IMG/VR virus record: IMGVR_UViG_3300021964_008748
Location: 1 to 47,063 of that record
Length of the DNA stretch: 47,063 bases
Reading direction: 5' to 3' (one strand)
Origin: a virus
Positions 23,525 to 33,821 of this stretch are shown in pieces; position 1 is the stretch's first letter, and every line of letters starts with the position of its first letter. The notes under the pieces were generated by a model. The model saw only the letters and a program-made list of their open reading frames with translations. It was not told where the DNA came from and ran no database searches. A program made the position numbers and the translations under genes.

Positions 23525-24694
23525 ATGGGATTAATAAACGAAACAAATCAACAATATTACGCGGCTTCGCAGGTAATACATCAGACACTTTTAGGTGTAT
23601 CTTCGTTGCAATATACGTTTGACGAAAAAATGGAACTGTACAATAGCACGTCATGGAGCCCAACTGATGTAAACTATTGGAAAAATAATTTTGTATTAGA
23701 GTATAGCCAATCTGGATTGGATCCTTACGCACCGGTTAGCGTTGAATACACATTATCAAAAAACTTAATAGCATTAACCACAGGTGATTTTGCCGTAGGC
23801 TTTTATAGAGTTCGTTTAAAGGAAACTAATTATGGGGATTACGCGGGAGTGAGCCTCAAGGACATTGTTAATAATTTTATTGTGGCGTATGTAGGAGAAG
23901 GTAAGATTATACCAAGCGTCAAAAGAACAGAGGTAGTTTTCCATGCAAAAAGAGGTGTTCAAGAATTTAGCTACGACACTTTAAAGAGTGTTAAGCAACA
24001 AGAATTAAGTATACCGAATAATCTTTCAGTTATACTTCCTCAGGATTATGTAAATTATGTTAAGCTATCTTGGGTTGATAAGATGGGAGTTAAGCATGTT
24101 ATATATCCAACCCGCCTTACTTCTAACCCCACTGAGATGCCAATCCAGCAAACTGATAACGGTGTTCCTATACAGGATGAATATGCGGAAAATTTGCAAG
24201 GCACGCCACTTATAGACGAAAGATGGAGTAATGCTAATACGAATAGAATTACGGGTACTTGGGATAGTGAATTTTATAACAGTTATGACGCGGAAATAGA
24301 CGCTTATACATGGAGAGGTAGCACGCTCGGTCAGAGATACGGCTTAAATCCAGAAACAACAAATGTTAATGGATTTTTTACAATAAATGAAAGAGAAGGT
24401 AAAATTTCTTTTTCAAGTAATCTTGTGGGAAGGCTTATAATATTTGAGTACATATCAGATGGGCTTGCGTATGATAAAGACATGTACGTCCCTAAGCTAG
24501 CCGAGGAGGCTATGTACGCACATATAGCATACTCTATCTTGTCTGTTCGCATGAATATGCCCGAATACCTTGTACAAAGATTTAAACGCGATAGAAGCGC
24601 TAAATTACGTAATACGAAAATAAGACTTTCAAATCTAAAGCTAGAAGAAATTACGCAGGTATTTAGAAATAAATCTAAAATAATTAAACACTAA
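23525..24694 (+). CDS. Second connector / tail ring protein
   Basis: This is a 389-residue soluble beta-rich protein. It includes SLKDIVNNFIVAYVGEGKIIPSVKR (about 118-142), LSVILPQDYVNYVKLSWVDKMGVKHVIYP and a C-terminal helix (AEEAMYAHIAYSILSVRMNMPEYLVQRFKRDRSAKLRNTK). Ring proteins with this layout occur between the adaptor and nozzle genes of Bacteroidota short-tailed phages, including crAss-like ones, as I recall. It is probably part of the collar that carries fibres or joins portal and nozzle. The start is three bases after the previous stop. Confidence 0.6.
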   Translation: MGLINETNQQYYAASQVIHQTLLGVSSLQYTFDEKMELYNSTSWSPTDVNYWKNNFVLEYSQSGLDPYAPVSVEYTLSKNLIALTTGDFAVGFYRVRLKETNYGDYAGVSLKDIVNNFIVAYVGEGKIIPSVKRTEVVFHAKRGVQEFSYDTLKSVKQQELSIPNNLSVILPQDYVNYVKLSWVDKMGVKHVIYPTRLTSNPTEMPIQQTDNGVPIQDEYAENLQGTPLIDERWSNANTNRITGTWDSEFYNSYDAEIDAYTWRGSTLGQRYGLNPETTNVNGFFTINEREGKISFSSNLVGRLIIFEYISDGLAYDKDMYVPKLAEEAMYAHIAYSILSVRMNMPEYLVQRFKRDRSAKLRNTKIRLSNLKLEEITQVFRNKSKIIKH

Positions 24695-24695
24695 T

Positions 24696-27600
24696 ATGGC
24701 TGAAGCTAAAAACAGTTTCCTTAAGGCAAAAATGAATCAAGACCTGGACGACAGGTTATTGCCCAATGGAGAGTATAGAACCGCTCAGAATGTGCTTGTT
24801 GGTAAATCTGAAGAAGATAGCGTTGGGACACTGCAAAATATTAAAGGTAATACAATTGTATCAGGAACGCAGCTTGGAGTTGGTGCTTATGGTCAAATAG
24901 AAATTATAGGGTACTACATGGACCCAACAAGTAACCGTATTATAACATTCACAACAGACTGGAGCGGTTCCGCTGTTGCTCCCGCGGACGCTAGCTGCGC
25001 CGTAAGATCTTATAATTTAAATAATGGATCTTACAATGTTTTAGTAGAGGGTAGTTTTTTAAACTTTTCTCAGAACAACACGATAATAGCTGTTAATCTT
25101 TTGGAAGATTTACTTTTTTGGACAGACAATAGAAATCAGCCTAGAAAAATAAATATAGAAACCGCTTTAAGAGAAGGTGTTTCTCATTACTACAAAGAAA
25201 ATCATATATCAGTATCTAAATACAACCCGTATCAAGCAATACTTCTTATAAATAAACAAGAAGAATCTGTAATATCTGTTACTTCAGAAACAGAAATAGA
25301 AGTTGCGGAAAATGCAAATATAACAGTAGGAATGACTGTTTTAGCATATAGAAATGGGGTTGAAATATTGTTTCCTTACGATTATGTAACTGTAACAGCG
25401 GTAGAGCCTTCCTCAGTTGCAGGGCAGATAATAATAACAACAACACAACCCCCAGCTGCATTTCTTGGTTACGAGGTTGGAGACGAAGTATGCTTTCTAA
25501 TTTCTACAATGACCGACAAAGCTGAGGACCCTACTTGGCCAGGGGATCCGGATTATTTAGAAAATAAATTTGTTAGATTTGCTTATAGATTTAAATTTGA
25601 GGATAACGAATATTCTATATATTCTCCTTTTACACAAATAGCATTTATTCCTAAGCAAAAAGGCTATTTTATTAATGGAGATGAAAATAAAGCAATTGGT
25701 AGCACTATATTAGATTGGTTTGAAAATAACGTTAACAACATTGAATTAATTATACCGCTTCCTGATAAGGGTATAAATATAGCTAATAGTTATAAAATAT
25801 CTGAAATAGATATATTATACAAAGAGTCGGATTCGTTGGCGGTAAAAGTTTTAGATACAGTTAACGTAAGCGTTATTAATAATGAAGAAAATTATTATTC
25901 ATATTCTTATCAATCGCGTAAGCCTATTAGAACACTTCCAGAAGAGCAGACCATTAGGGTTTTTGACAAGGTCCCATCAAAAGCTTTTTCCCAAGAAATA
26001 ATTAGTAATCGCGTTGTGTATGGTAATTTTTTAACTAAACCTTCACCCCCTAGCTCAATTAGCTATACTGTTAATTTTCAGCCAAAAATAGCTTCTTGCG
26101 ACTATCCTTCGTTTATAGAATATCCAAATCATAATATTAAACAAAACAGAAACTACCAAGTTGGGTTTGTTTTATCTGATAAGTTTGGTAGGCAATCTTC
26201 AGTTATATTGTCGCCTGTTTTGTCTAGAACTATTGGTACAGCAGATTTTGGAGGATCAACAATATACGCGGAATATATGTCTGACGATCCAGTTGGTTCA
26301 GGGGATATTGACCCTGGCTTTATGCCTCAAGGTGTTAAAGATTGGTTTGGCAACTCGCTGGTTGTTCAAATAAATGACCCTATTAACGGGGGTTCTACGG
26401 GTCTTTACGCTACTCCATCTGAAGACGGCAGTGGGTTTGCTTTAGACAATAGCCAACCGGTAACAATTACGGACACTGAATATATTTTTACATTAGATAC
26501 AACAGCCACTGAAAACACGGCTATTCCAAAAGAGAATGAATATCTTAGAGGGCAATATATTGATTATGTAAAAATAACCAACGTAGATGCCTCAAATGCA
26601 CCTGTTTATACGATAACTACAGAAAGCAAGGTTAATGAATCATATAAATCAACCCCTGGTTTGCCTGTAGGTTTGAAAGATATTAAGTATGCTTATATTT
26701 TAAATCCCAACGGATGGTATTCTTATAAAATGGTAGTTAAGCAAATAGAACAAGAATACTACAATGTTTATTTACCTAGTGCTTTTAGCGCTGCTGGCCT
26801 TGTTACTGGTTCTACAGATACGGATGCCAACGTAAGTTATGTAACATTGATAAATGACAATATAAATAAAATCCCAAGAGATTTAGCGGAAGTTGGACCT
26901 GACCAAAAACAATATAGAAGTAGTGTAAAACTATACGGAAGAGTAGCTCCGAGTTTTGATGCTAATACATCAATTTACAAGAACAAGCAATACTTTCCAT
27001 TAAGATCATCTGATACGTCTACGGTTGTAGGAAACGCAAGTGACCTTATAGGAGCCACTACTGCGGCTCAACAATTTTCCGCTATATCCAATACCACACA
27101 AACAACAGATACAATAATTGTAAAAAATCTTTACCCTGGAAACGTAATTCCTAGAGGAGCTAAAATAAATAATAGTTCCCTTACAAGTGTAAGCCCAGGA
27201 ACGTATGTGGAAAGCTGTTCAATACTTGGATTTAGATATAATGGAGCCCCCTCTGAGGACGGGGTTTGGGCTGAAATTAAGTTAAGTAATACTGTTGGCG
27301 CTGCAGTGGGCAACTTTATTAATTTTATTACAGAACCTGGAGCTTATATATTTCAAGGTGAAACCGATCCAATACTTGCTAGAGTCTCTACAACAAAGCA
27401 ATTCGGTATAAACTACAACGACTTTGCTCTTACAAATGCAAATGCACCTGAGGACAGATTTCAACTATCGGTTTATGAAACAGATCCTTTTATATCAGCG
27501 CTAGATATATATTGGGAAAGCTCTGAAAGTGGATTAATTTCTGATATAAACGAAGATGTAGCTGTTGGGTATGACGGGCCAACCTCTTTGCAACCACCAG

Positions 27601-29444
27601 AATTTGAACTTTGGGAAGACGATCCAATAGGACACATATTAACACAAACTTTTTACCCAGTAGATCAATTTGGTGTAGCAATACCACAAACATCTTTAAA
27701 TTCTTTTTCTGTTGAAGATGGAGCAGGGAATGTTACACAAAACGGCGCTTTATTTTCAATAAATCAAATTACTAGCGGTCCGGATCAGGGTGCTTACCAA
27801 ATCCAGTCAGCTGCGGAATTTGCTTATTTATGGAACAGCTATCAAAACAATGTATATACCTTTTCTATAGAAGTGCAAAACACAAATCCTTCAACAGAGT
27901 GGGAATTCCAAACTTTAACTTTTACTGGAAGTCTTAAAAATAGACCTCCTGATTTTACTTTACCATCGCCCCCTAACTACGTTTTTAACAATACCTTTGG
28001 GTTAAACACCCCAATTGCAGATTTTGGATTGTTTTACAATCCAGCTAACCCAACTAATCCTGTGAATGGCACTATTGACGCAAACTTAAAAACAGAAGAT
28101 TTAGTTTGGGATATAGAATATGGTAATGATGACGGCTTTTTTGAAATGGACCCTAACGGTTTTATAACAATAACACTAGCTGGATCGCAGGCTCCTAACG
28201 CTGTATATCCAGTTGGAGTCAGGTTATCTGATGCCACAGAGCTTAATCAATTCCAAGACCCCGGTCGATTAAGTGTTACAAAAGTGGTAAATTTAATAAA
28301 AGGATTTGAGCCTACAAATTTTAACAATCCTGTACAAGGTTCTGAATCGTATGTTAATTGGTGTCAATACACAAGTCCATTTGAAGTTAACACAATTTAT
28401 TACATGTCTGACTTCAATTATGCTCAATTACCTCCTAATGATGTTTTTGATTTTTTACCAGCAACTTTACCGCCAAATTTTAATGTTAACTTTCAGCCGA
28501 CTACACCAGCTCTAAAAAGGGGTGAGTTTGCTTTTGGATTAGAAAACTGGTATGCTTATCCTTACGATTGCAATGGCGATGGGGCAACAGCACATAGTTT
28601 TGTTGAAGTAGAAGCTTATAAAAGGCCAATTGACAGTTCAACTGGTATACCAATAGGTGGTGCTAATGCAGCATGGACTCCAGCTCCGGATTTAAATGGT
28701 ATTGTGGTGCAGAATGTTAATTATCATTTTATAGATGTTTACGATAAGGCAGGAGAGACTGCGGCTCAAGGAAGCCAAGGAATGAGTTCTTGGTTAGCTT
28801 TTGGAGACACCATGCATGAATATGCTTTTTTAGTAACTATAAAAAATGGCTCTGGTTTTACGCGGACCTCAACCTCTGGCTACATTAGGATTAGAGATTT
28901 GCACTACCCTGGACCAAATTTTACTCAAATACCTTATGAATTTACAAATGGTTCTGGCGACTACTACTATGCGGACAGCCCCTTTTTCCAATATAATTTA
29001 AGGTACTTTCAGACTTCTGATCTTATTGATCAAGTTGCCGTAAATCCACCGGGGTTTGACGGTAATAGTCTTACCACATATGTAACAAAAAGATATACAT
29101 CTCCAACGACTAGTGTTCCAGTGATGGACGCTCAATTTAATTGGTGGGACTTTAGCGTAGGAGTTGTGATGAATAACCCGGAGATTTGGTATTGCAGAGG
29201 TACCGGCACGTATGATGCTCAAAATGATGTTGACAAAACAGGGACTCCTCCGTTTGTGGTAACTAAAAAAGTTACAACGACTAATAATAGTTATCCGCCT
29301 TCACCAACCGCAAACTGGCAAACCCGTGGACCTAACTATCCTGGGGAGTTTCCATGGAATAGATCTCAGCGATTAAGCGGTGGTACCGGTGTACCAACTC
29401 CTCCAGGAGGTGGATTTTGGTCTCAGTTTTTTCCTGACATGTAG
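24696..29444 (+). CDS. Tail nozzle protein with added Ig/cadherin-like domains
   Basis: This is a 1582-residue protein, about twice the length of T7 gp12. The N-terminus (LDDRLLPNGEYRTAQNVLVGKSEEDSVGTLQNIKGN, about 15-50) has the feel of the nozzle or tail-stabilisation fold, where a short tail tube opens to a beta-propeller. Residues 180-800 are beta-rich. Residues about 1080-1185 read like an Ig or cadherin module: NRPPDF at the start, then WDIEYGNDDGFFEMDPNGFITI and YPVGVRLSDAT. The last 400 residues (Asn/Pro/Gly/Tyr-rich, ending GGTGVPTPPGGGFWSQFF) form a further exposed part. I infer added host-surface contact. No enzyme motif was seen. Confidence 0.7.
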   Translation: MAEAKNSFLKAKMNQDLDDRLLPNGEYRTAQNVLVGKSEEDSVGTLQNIKGNTIVSGTQLGVGAYGQIEIIGYYMDPTSNRIITFTTDWSGSAVAPADASCAVRSYNLNNGSYNVLVEGSFLNFSQNNTIIAVNLLEDLLFWTDNRNQPRKINIETALREGVSHYYKENHISVSKYNPYQAILLINKQEESVISVTSETEIEVAENANITVGMTVLAYRNGVEILFPYDYVTVTAVEPSSVAGQIIITTTQPPAAFLGYEVGDEVCFLISTMTDKAEDPTWPGDPDYLENKFVRFAYRFKFEDNEYSIYSPFTQIAFIPKQKGYFINGDENKAIGSTILDWFENNVNNIELIIPLPDKGINIANSYKISEIDILYKESDSLAVKVLDTVNVSVINNEENYYSYSYQSRKPIRTLPEEQTIRVFDKVPSKAFSQEIISNRVVYGNFLTKPSPPSSISYTVNFQPKIASCDYPSFIEYPNHNIKQNRNYQVGFVLSDKFGRQSSVILSPVLSRTIGTADFGGSTIYAEYMSDDPVGSGDIDPGFMPQGVKDWFGNSLVVQINDPINGGSTGLYATPSEDGSGFALDNSQPVTITDTEYIFTLDTTATENTAIPKENEYLRGQYIDYVKITNVDASNAPVYTITTESKVNESYKSTPGLPVGLKDIKYAYILNPNGWYSYKMVVKQIEQEYYNVYLPSAFSAAGLVTGSTDTDANVSYVTLINDNINKIPRDLAEVGPDQKQYRSSVKLYGRVAPSFDANTSIYKNKQYFPLRSSDTSTVVGNASDLIGATTAAQQFSAISNTTQTTDTIIVKNLYPGNVIPRGAKINNSSLTSVSPGTYVESCSILGFRYNGAPSEDGVWAEIKLSNTVGAAVGNFINFITEPGAYIFQGETDPILARVSTTKQFGINYNDFALTNANAPEDRFQLSVYETDPFISALDIYWESSESGLISDINEDVAVGYDGPTSLQPPEFELWEDDPIGHILTQTFYPVDQFGVAIPQTSLNSFSVEDGAGNVTQNGALFSINQITSGPDQGAYQIQSAAEFAYLWNSYQNNVYTFSIEVQNTNPSTEWEFQTLTFTGSLKNRPPDFTLPSPPNYVFNNTFGLNTPIADFGLFYNPANPTNPVNGTIDANLKTEDLVWDIEYGNDDGFFEMDPNGFITITLAGSQAPNAVYPVGVRLSDATELNQFQDPGRLSVTKVVNLIKGFEPTNFNNPVQGSESYVNWCQYTSPFEVNTIYYMSDFNYAQLPPNDVFDFLPATLPPNFNVNFQPTTPALKRGEFAFGLENWYAYPYDCNGDGATAHSFVEVEAYKRPIDSSTGIPIGGANAAWTPAPDLNGIVVQNVNYHFIDVYDKAGETAAQGSQGMSSWLAFGDTMHEYAFLVTIKNGSGFTRTSTSGYIRIRDLHYPGPNFTQIPYEFTNGSGDYYYADSPFFQYNLRYFQTSDLIDQVAVNPPGFDGNSLTTYVTKRYTSPTTSVPVMDAQFNWWDFSVGVVMNNPEIWYCRGTGTYDAQNDVDKTGTPPFVVTKKVTTTNNSYPPSPTANWQTRGPNYPGEFPWNRSQRLSGGTGVPTPPGGGFWSQFFPDM

Positions 29445-29485
29445 TTTATAAGGTAATAAATTTAAAAAACAAGTAATTAAATAAT

Positions 29486-31078
29486 ATGGCAGCTATACTA
29501 GAAGTAAAGTATTATAATTCCTTTTGGTTGAAAAAAATTAAAGAGGTCACAGATCAAGGTAGCGAGCCTTTAGAGCAGACTATTAATATTAATTTTCAAG
29601 ACCCATTAAACAAAGCTTTAGTTGGAATAAATCCACAAATCAATATTTTGCAAGGAGACGTAGGGTCACAAATAATTATACAAAACCCAGACGGGCAGCA
29701 ATTTAGCGGATATATATTAGAAAAACCTTTTCCTAATAGAATATTATTAAATAAAGACCCTGGATTTGATCTTAATACTGATCCTGGAGCCGTGGTAACT
29801 ATTGGTAAAATTATAAACTTTGATCAAGTTCCGCAGTATTATACAGAGTCTGAGGACGATTGGTATATTGAAGAAGCCAGGATACGTGGAGGCTATAACA
29901 ATACCTCGGTTGATTTTGGCGTAAAAGCTTATGCTGTTGACGAAAATCCAAATGGTGAGGTAAGAAATAATGCTTTAATATACTCTGGAATATATAATTC
30001 AAAAACTGGAACTAACAACACAAATCAATTTCCGATTGGGTCAGAAATAACAAAAGCGGTAGACCCAGCGAATGGTTCAATACAAAAATTATATGCCGAG
30101 GATTCTAACTTAATTATATTTCAAGAAGATAAAGTTAGTAGAGCTCTGATAGATAAAGACGCTATTTACTCTGCAGAAGGTGGTGGAACTGTTACAACAA
30201 GCAACTTAGTAATTGGCACAATACAGCCGTATGGTGGCGAATATGGTATATCAACCGAACCTGAAAGCTTCGCTGTGTATGGCTACAGAAAATATTTTAC
30301 TGATAGAAAAAGAAACGCTGTGCTTAGATTATCAATGGATGGCATTGAAGAAATATCTAGATATGGCATGACTGATTTCTTTAGAGACAACTTGTCTAGT
30401 TTAATTTCAATTTCCAAAGTTATTGGCGGGTATGATTTGCATACTAAAAAATACGACGTTTCTTTATCGCTACAAGGTCAATTTTTAGAAGTTGGTAATC
30501 CAAAGCAAAGCTACAGCACTCTTTCTTTTGATGAAAGCGTTAAAGGGTGGACAAGTTTTTATACTTATGACCCTGATTTTGTGGCTAGTTTAAAAAATAA
30601 ATTTTACTCATTTAGAGCAGGGGGAATTTGGGAACATTACAGAAACAATGGAGGCTATAGTACATTTTATAATGTGCCTAATAATTCTAGTGTTACTTTT
30701 ATATTTAACCCAAATGTTTCGATGGTTAAGGCATTTAAAACTGTTAACTACGAAGGGTCTGCTGGTTGGGAAGCTACAGCTATTAACACCGACCAAGATA
30801 CAGGTGTCCCAATTGGACAATATGTTTCTACAAACAGCTTAGCGTCTTTAGAAAATCAACTATTTGTAAACCAATTTATAAACAAAGAAGGTAAATATTT
30901 TGCAAATATAAACAACAATACATTACAACAAACCGGTGCTGTTATTTACGGTAATTCAATGACAGGAGTTAAAGGGTTTTTTAATACAGTAACCATGTCC
31001 TTGGTTGGGACGAATGCAACAGCTAGCCAAAAGGAATTGTTTGCGGTATCAACAGAATATGTTGAATCATCTTATTAA
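29486..31078 (+). CDS. Tail structural protein, nozzle partner
   Basis: This is a 530-residue beta-rich protein. The middle carries EEARIRGGYNNTSVDFGVKAYAVDE, KLYAEDSNLIIFQEDKVSRALID and YGGEYGISTEPESFAVYGYRKYFTDRKRNAVLRLS. I associate this run with tail-hub or 'muzzle'-type virion proteins of Bacteroidota phages, including crAss-like ones (memory, not checked). Blades of the type x-YAVYG-x-R suggest a beta-propeller. It may be the second half of the nozzle, split from the 1582-residue gene. A 41-base AT leader precedes the start. Confidence 0.68.
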   Translation: MAAILEVKYYNSFWLKKIKEVTDQGSEPLEQTININFQDPLNKALVGINPQINILQGDVGSQIIIQNPDGQQFSGYILEKPFPNRILLNKDPGFDLNTDPGAVVTIGKIINFDQVPQYYTESEDDWYIEEARIRGGYNNTSVDFGVKAYAVDENPNGEVRNNALIYSGIYNSKTGTNNTNQFPIGSEITKAVDPANGSIQKLYAEDSNLIIFQEDKVSRALIDKDAIYSAEGGGTVTTSNLVIGTIQPYGGEYGISTEPESFAVYGYRKYFTDRKRNAVLRLSMDGIEEISRYGMTDFFRDNLSSLISISKVIGGYDLHTKKYDVSLSLQGQFLEVGNPKQSYSTLSFDESVKGWTSFYTYDPDFVASLKNKFYSFRAGGIWEHYRNNGGYSTFYNVPNNSSVTFIFNPNVSMVKAFKTVNYEGSAGWEATAINTDQDTGVPIGQYVSTNSLASLENQLFVNQFINKEGKYFANINNNTLQQTGAVIYGNSMTGVKGFFNTVTMSLVGTNATASQKELFAVSTEYVESSY

Positions 31079-31086
31079 ATTAAATT

Positions 31087-31497
31087 ATGAATAAATTAAA
31101 TGTACGTAACCTTAAAGAAAGTGATTGGGATACACTTTGCAAATGGTGGGAAGCTTGGCCCAAGTGGGTCAACCCGCCTAAAAGCTTTTTGCCAGAAAAT
31201 GGTACTGGAGGATTAATGGTCTATAAGGAAGACAAGCCTATATGCGCTGGATTTCTTTATTTCACCAACTCTGATGCTGTTTTATTAGAATGGATAGTAT
31301 CAGACCCGGAATATAGGGACAAAGACCGTAAAGAAGCTTTAGAGCTCCTTATAACAGCAGCAGAAAAAGCATGTAAAGACGTAGGCATTGTGCATATGTT
31401 TAGTATTGGGCGCAATAAGCACTTAATAAACACACATAAAAAATTAGGCTGGACCGTTGACGAAAGCGCGTCCCATGAATTAATAAAAAATATATAA
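31087..31497 (+). CDS. GNAT acetyltransferase-like protein
   Basis: This is a 136-residue protein with the GNAT fold order: VRNLKESDW start, AGFLYFTNSDAVLLEWIVSDPEYRDKDRKEALELLI (54-89; the acetyl-CoA loop would be RDKDRKEA, lacking the usual Gly) and a C-terminal NKHLINTHKKLGW (110-122). The weak pyrophosphate loop raises the chance that it is a structural relic. It sits between tail and ejection genes, where T7 has gp13 and many marine podophages have a GNAT gene, so it may assist assembly of the ejection proteins and need not acetylate a host target. Confidence 0.7.
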   Translation: MNKLNVRNLKESDWDTLCKWWEAWPKWVNPPKSFLPENGTGGLMVYKEDKPICAGFLYFTNSDAVLLEWIVSDPEYRDKDRKEALELLITAAEKACKDVGIVHMFSIGRNKHLINTHKKLGWTVDESASHELIKNI

Positions 31498-31499
31498 CT

Positions 31500-32216
31500 A
31501 TGGCAGCAATAGCAGCAGGGGCAGCTCTATCTATAGGGGGCAGTTTGATAGCGGGCGGTAAAGCTCGAAGCGCGGCACGTGCGGCAGCTAGGCAAGCAGC
31601 AGCGGCACAAAGAAAAATAGACGCAATTGAAAATAGCAGAGCAACAATTATAAACCCATACGATGAAATGGAAAGCGTAACTGGCCTTGCTGAAGATTTA
31701 AGTGGAACCATGAGCAACCCATATGCCACTTTAGGTGTTGCAACTCAAGCGGCCAAAATGCAAGCAGAAGAAGCAGACATTGCTCTTGCTAACACTTTAG
31801 ACACTATGCTAGCCACAGGAGCTGGAGCTGGAGGCGCCACTGCGTTAGCTCAAGCAGCTTTAAAATCAAAACAAGGAGTAGCGTCCAGCATTGAAGGCCA
31901 AGAGGCAGCTAATGAAAAATTAAGAGCGCAAGGCGAGCAAGATTTACAAAAACGTCAAACAGCAGAAGCTCAAAGAATGCAAAATATTGCGCTACAAGAT
32001 GAGCTTAGGTTACAGTCTGCAGAAGCGCAAGGCAAGGCTTATATGTTTGAATCAAAAGAACAAAGGGATGAAAACAGATTAGCTAGGCTTTCTGGCGTAC
32101 AAGCAGGTGCTCAAGCAAGACAATCATCTGCTCAAGCAGGCGAAGCCGCTGCATTTGGCGGTATAGCCTCAATGGGTGGACAAATATTAGGCGCTGGCCT
32201 AGGTGGAAAATTATAA
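31500..32216 (+). CDS. Internal virion (ejection) protein, gp14-like
   Basis: This is a 238-residue Ala/Gln/Gly-rich helical protein. The N-terminus AAIAAGAALSIGGSLIAGG could insert in a membrane. Long helices follow (AARQAAAAQRKIDAIENSRA; AALKSKQGVASSIEGQEAANEKLRAQGEQD) and the C-terminus is Gly-rich (GGIASMGGQILGAGLGGKL). This fits the small ejection protein of T7-like phages, which enters the outer membrane on infection. The position just before two larger internal proteins supports it. Confidence 0.7.
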   Translation: MAAIAAGAALSIGGSLIAGGKARSAARAAARQAAAAQRKIDAIENSRATIINPYDEMESVTGLAEDLSGTMSNPYATLGVATQAAKMQAEEADIALANTLDTMLATGAGAGGATALAQAALKSKQGVASSIEGQEAANEKLRAQGEQDLQKRQTAEAQRMQNIALQDELRLQSAEAQGKAYMFESKEQRDENRLARLSGVQAGAQARQSSAQAGEAAAFGGIASMGGQILGAGLGGKL

Positions 32217-32230
32217 CTTATAAAGTAAAT

Positions 32231-33805
32231 ATGGCTACAGATACAATAAATTTTAATCCGCCAACTATAAAGGCAGCAAAAATATCCGGAAGAGGAGGGT
32301 CTTCAGGCTCAGGTGCTACGGGCGGTGCAAATTGGACTAGCATAGGCAATAGTATTGCTTCTATAGGGACAAGTGTTGCCGCAGGAATAGCAACGCGCCA
32401 GGCAAACATTAGGCACGAAAAAGAACAGCAATTACAACTTTTAAAAAATAGAGAAGATCTGCGGGTTTTGCAATATGATAAAGTTGCATTGATAGACAAA
32501 ATGCCCAATACCGGATTTGAAGACAGTAAAAATAAAATGCTTTACGGGTTAATGGACGATTTTGTGGAAATTAAAACTGCTATGGATGATCCTAATAGCG
32601 GATTGGACATGGCTGTAGCGCAAAAAGCCCTGATAGAAATTCAACAAACTGTAGCCAAGTACAAACAACAAGCCCCAGCTGTAATGGCCGCTGCAGGACA
32701 TTTAAAAGAATCTTTACAAAAAAAGTTTGGAACCGCAGGTGCAATTGCAGGGGGTGTTCCAACTGAGCAGCAGCAAATATTATTAGACCTTGTTGAGGGC
32801 GGTAATGTTCAAATTGGCGCAAAAGATGGATCAATGTATTTATACAGAGTAGGAGAGGGTAACAAAGTTACAGGTGTTTTTAATATAGACGAGTACATGC
32901 AGGTTACTGATAACGGCGCAAATCCTGATGCTTATTTTAGGACCATAATTGATATAACTGACGATTCTAAAAACGCTGTTGCTGGTATACTTGGCGATGC
33001 GTCAAAACCTATGGATACTTATTATGACATAAAAAGAGCAACTAACAGCAGCGGCGAATCTGTTATTACTAGCGTGCAATGGAAGTCTGGTAATGGATTA
33101 ACGACGCAACAGGCTAAAAACAGAGCCATACAAAATGTAGGGCAATTGTCCTTTTCTCACTTAACAGATGATCCTAAGTATTTGCAAGAAATGGAAGACT
33201 TATGGAATGACACAATTGGCGCTGACAGCAAAGGTATATCAGGACAAGATATGGTGTGGAATCCAAACGACGAAACTAAAAGAACATACCTAGTAAAGGG
33301 ATATGTAGACAGCGCTACAGGCGAATTTATATTTGATCCAGCTGGAAATAAAACTCAAACATATAAGGATCCTATGGGTAATGAGTTAAAGCTCACTCAA
33401 AAAGAATTTGCTGAAAGATGGTTTGCTGAACAAGCAATACAAAGGTTTGGACCAAAGGTTGACAGAATTGAGAGCAGCTCAAAAGCCAGCGCTGATGGTG
33501 AAGGATCTTATTATGATATTGATTCAGCTGTTTCGCAGTTAAAACCTTTAATTAGCACGGGGTATTTTAAAGGAAATCAAGCTAGTTTCCAATTAGTAGA
33601 CGAAGGGGATCCATCAACTTGGTACTACGCACCAATTGTTACAGTTCCTGGGCAAGCAGGTGTTTATGCACCAAGTCAAAAGTTTAAAATTAACGTCTAT
33701 AAAACTGATAAAGATGGCAATTTGCAAAAAGATAAAAAAGGTAACCCTATAATTGATTATACAGGGCTGCGCTCCGGGATGGGTTCAAAAAGAAAATCAC
33801 AATAA
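32231..33805 (+). CDS. Internal virion (ejection) protein, gp15-like by position
   Basis: This is a 524-residue protein. A Gly/Ser-rich start with a hydrophobic patch (NWTSIGNSIASIGTSVAAGIA, about 35-55) is followed by long charged helices and then a mixed region. The latter half has DPMGNELKLTQKEFAERWFAEQAIQRFG and a beta-rich end. It has no enzyme motif. It stands where T7 has gp15, between a small Ala-rich and a giant protein, so it should belong to the injected internal core. Sequence support is weak. Confidence 0.62.
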   Translation: MATDTINFNPPTIKAAKISGRGGSSGSGATGGANWTSIGNSIASIGTSVAAGIATRQANIRHEKEQQLQLLKNREDLRVLQYDKVALIDKMPNTGFEDSKNKMLYGLMDDFVEIKTAMDDPNSGLDMAVAQKALIEIQQTVAKYKQQAPAVMAAAGHLKESLQKKFGTAGAIAGGVPTEQQQILLDLVEGGNVQIGAKDGSMYLYRVGEGNKVTGVFNIDEYMQVTDNGANPDAYFRTIIDITDDSKNAVAGILGDASKPMDTYYDIKRATNSSGESVITSVQWKSGNGLTTQQAKNRAIQNVGQLSFSHLTDDPKYLQEMEDLWNDTIGADSKGISGQDMVWNPNDETKRTYLVKGYVDSATGEFIFDPAGNKTQTYKDPMGNELKLTQKEFAERWFAEQAIQRFGPKVDRIESSSKASADGEGSYYDIDSAVSQLKPLISTGYFKGNQASFQLVDEGDPSTWYYAPIVTVPGQAGVYAPSQKFKINVYKTDKDGNLQKDKKGNPIIDYTGLRSGMGSKRKSQ

Positions 33806-33821
33806 TAAAATATAATTAAGT

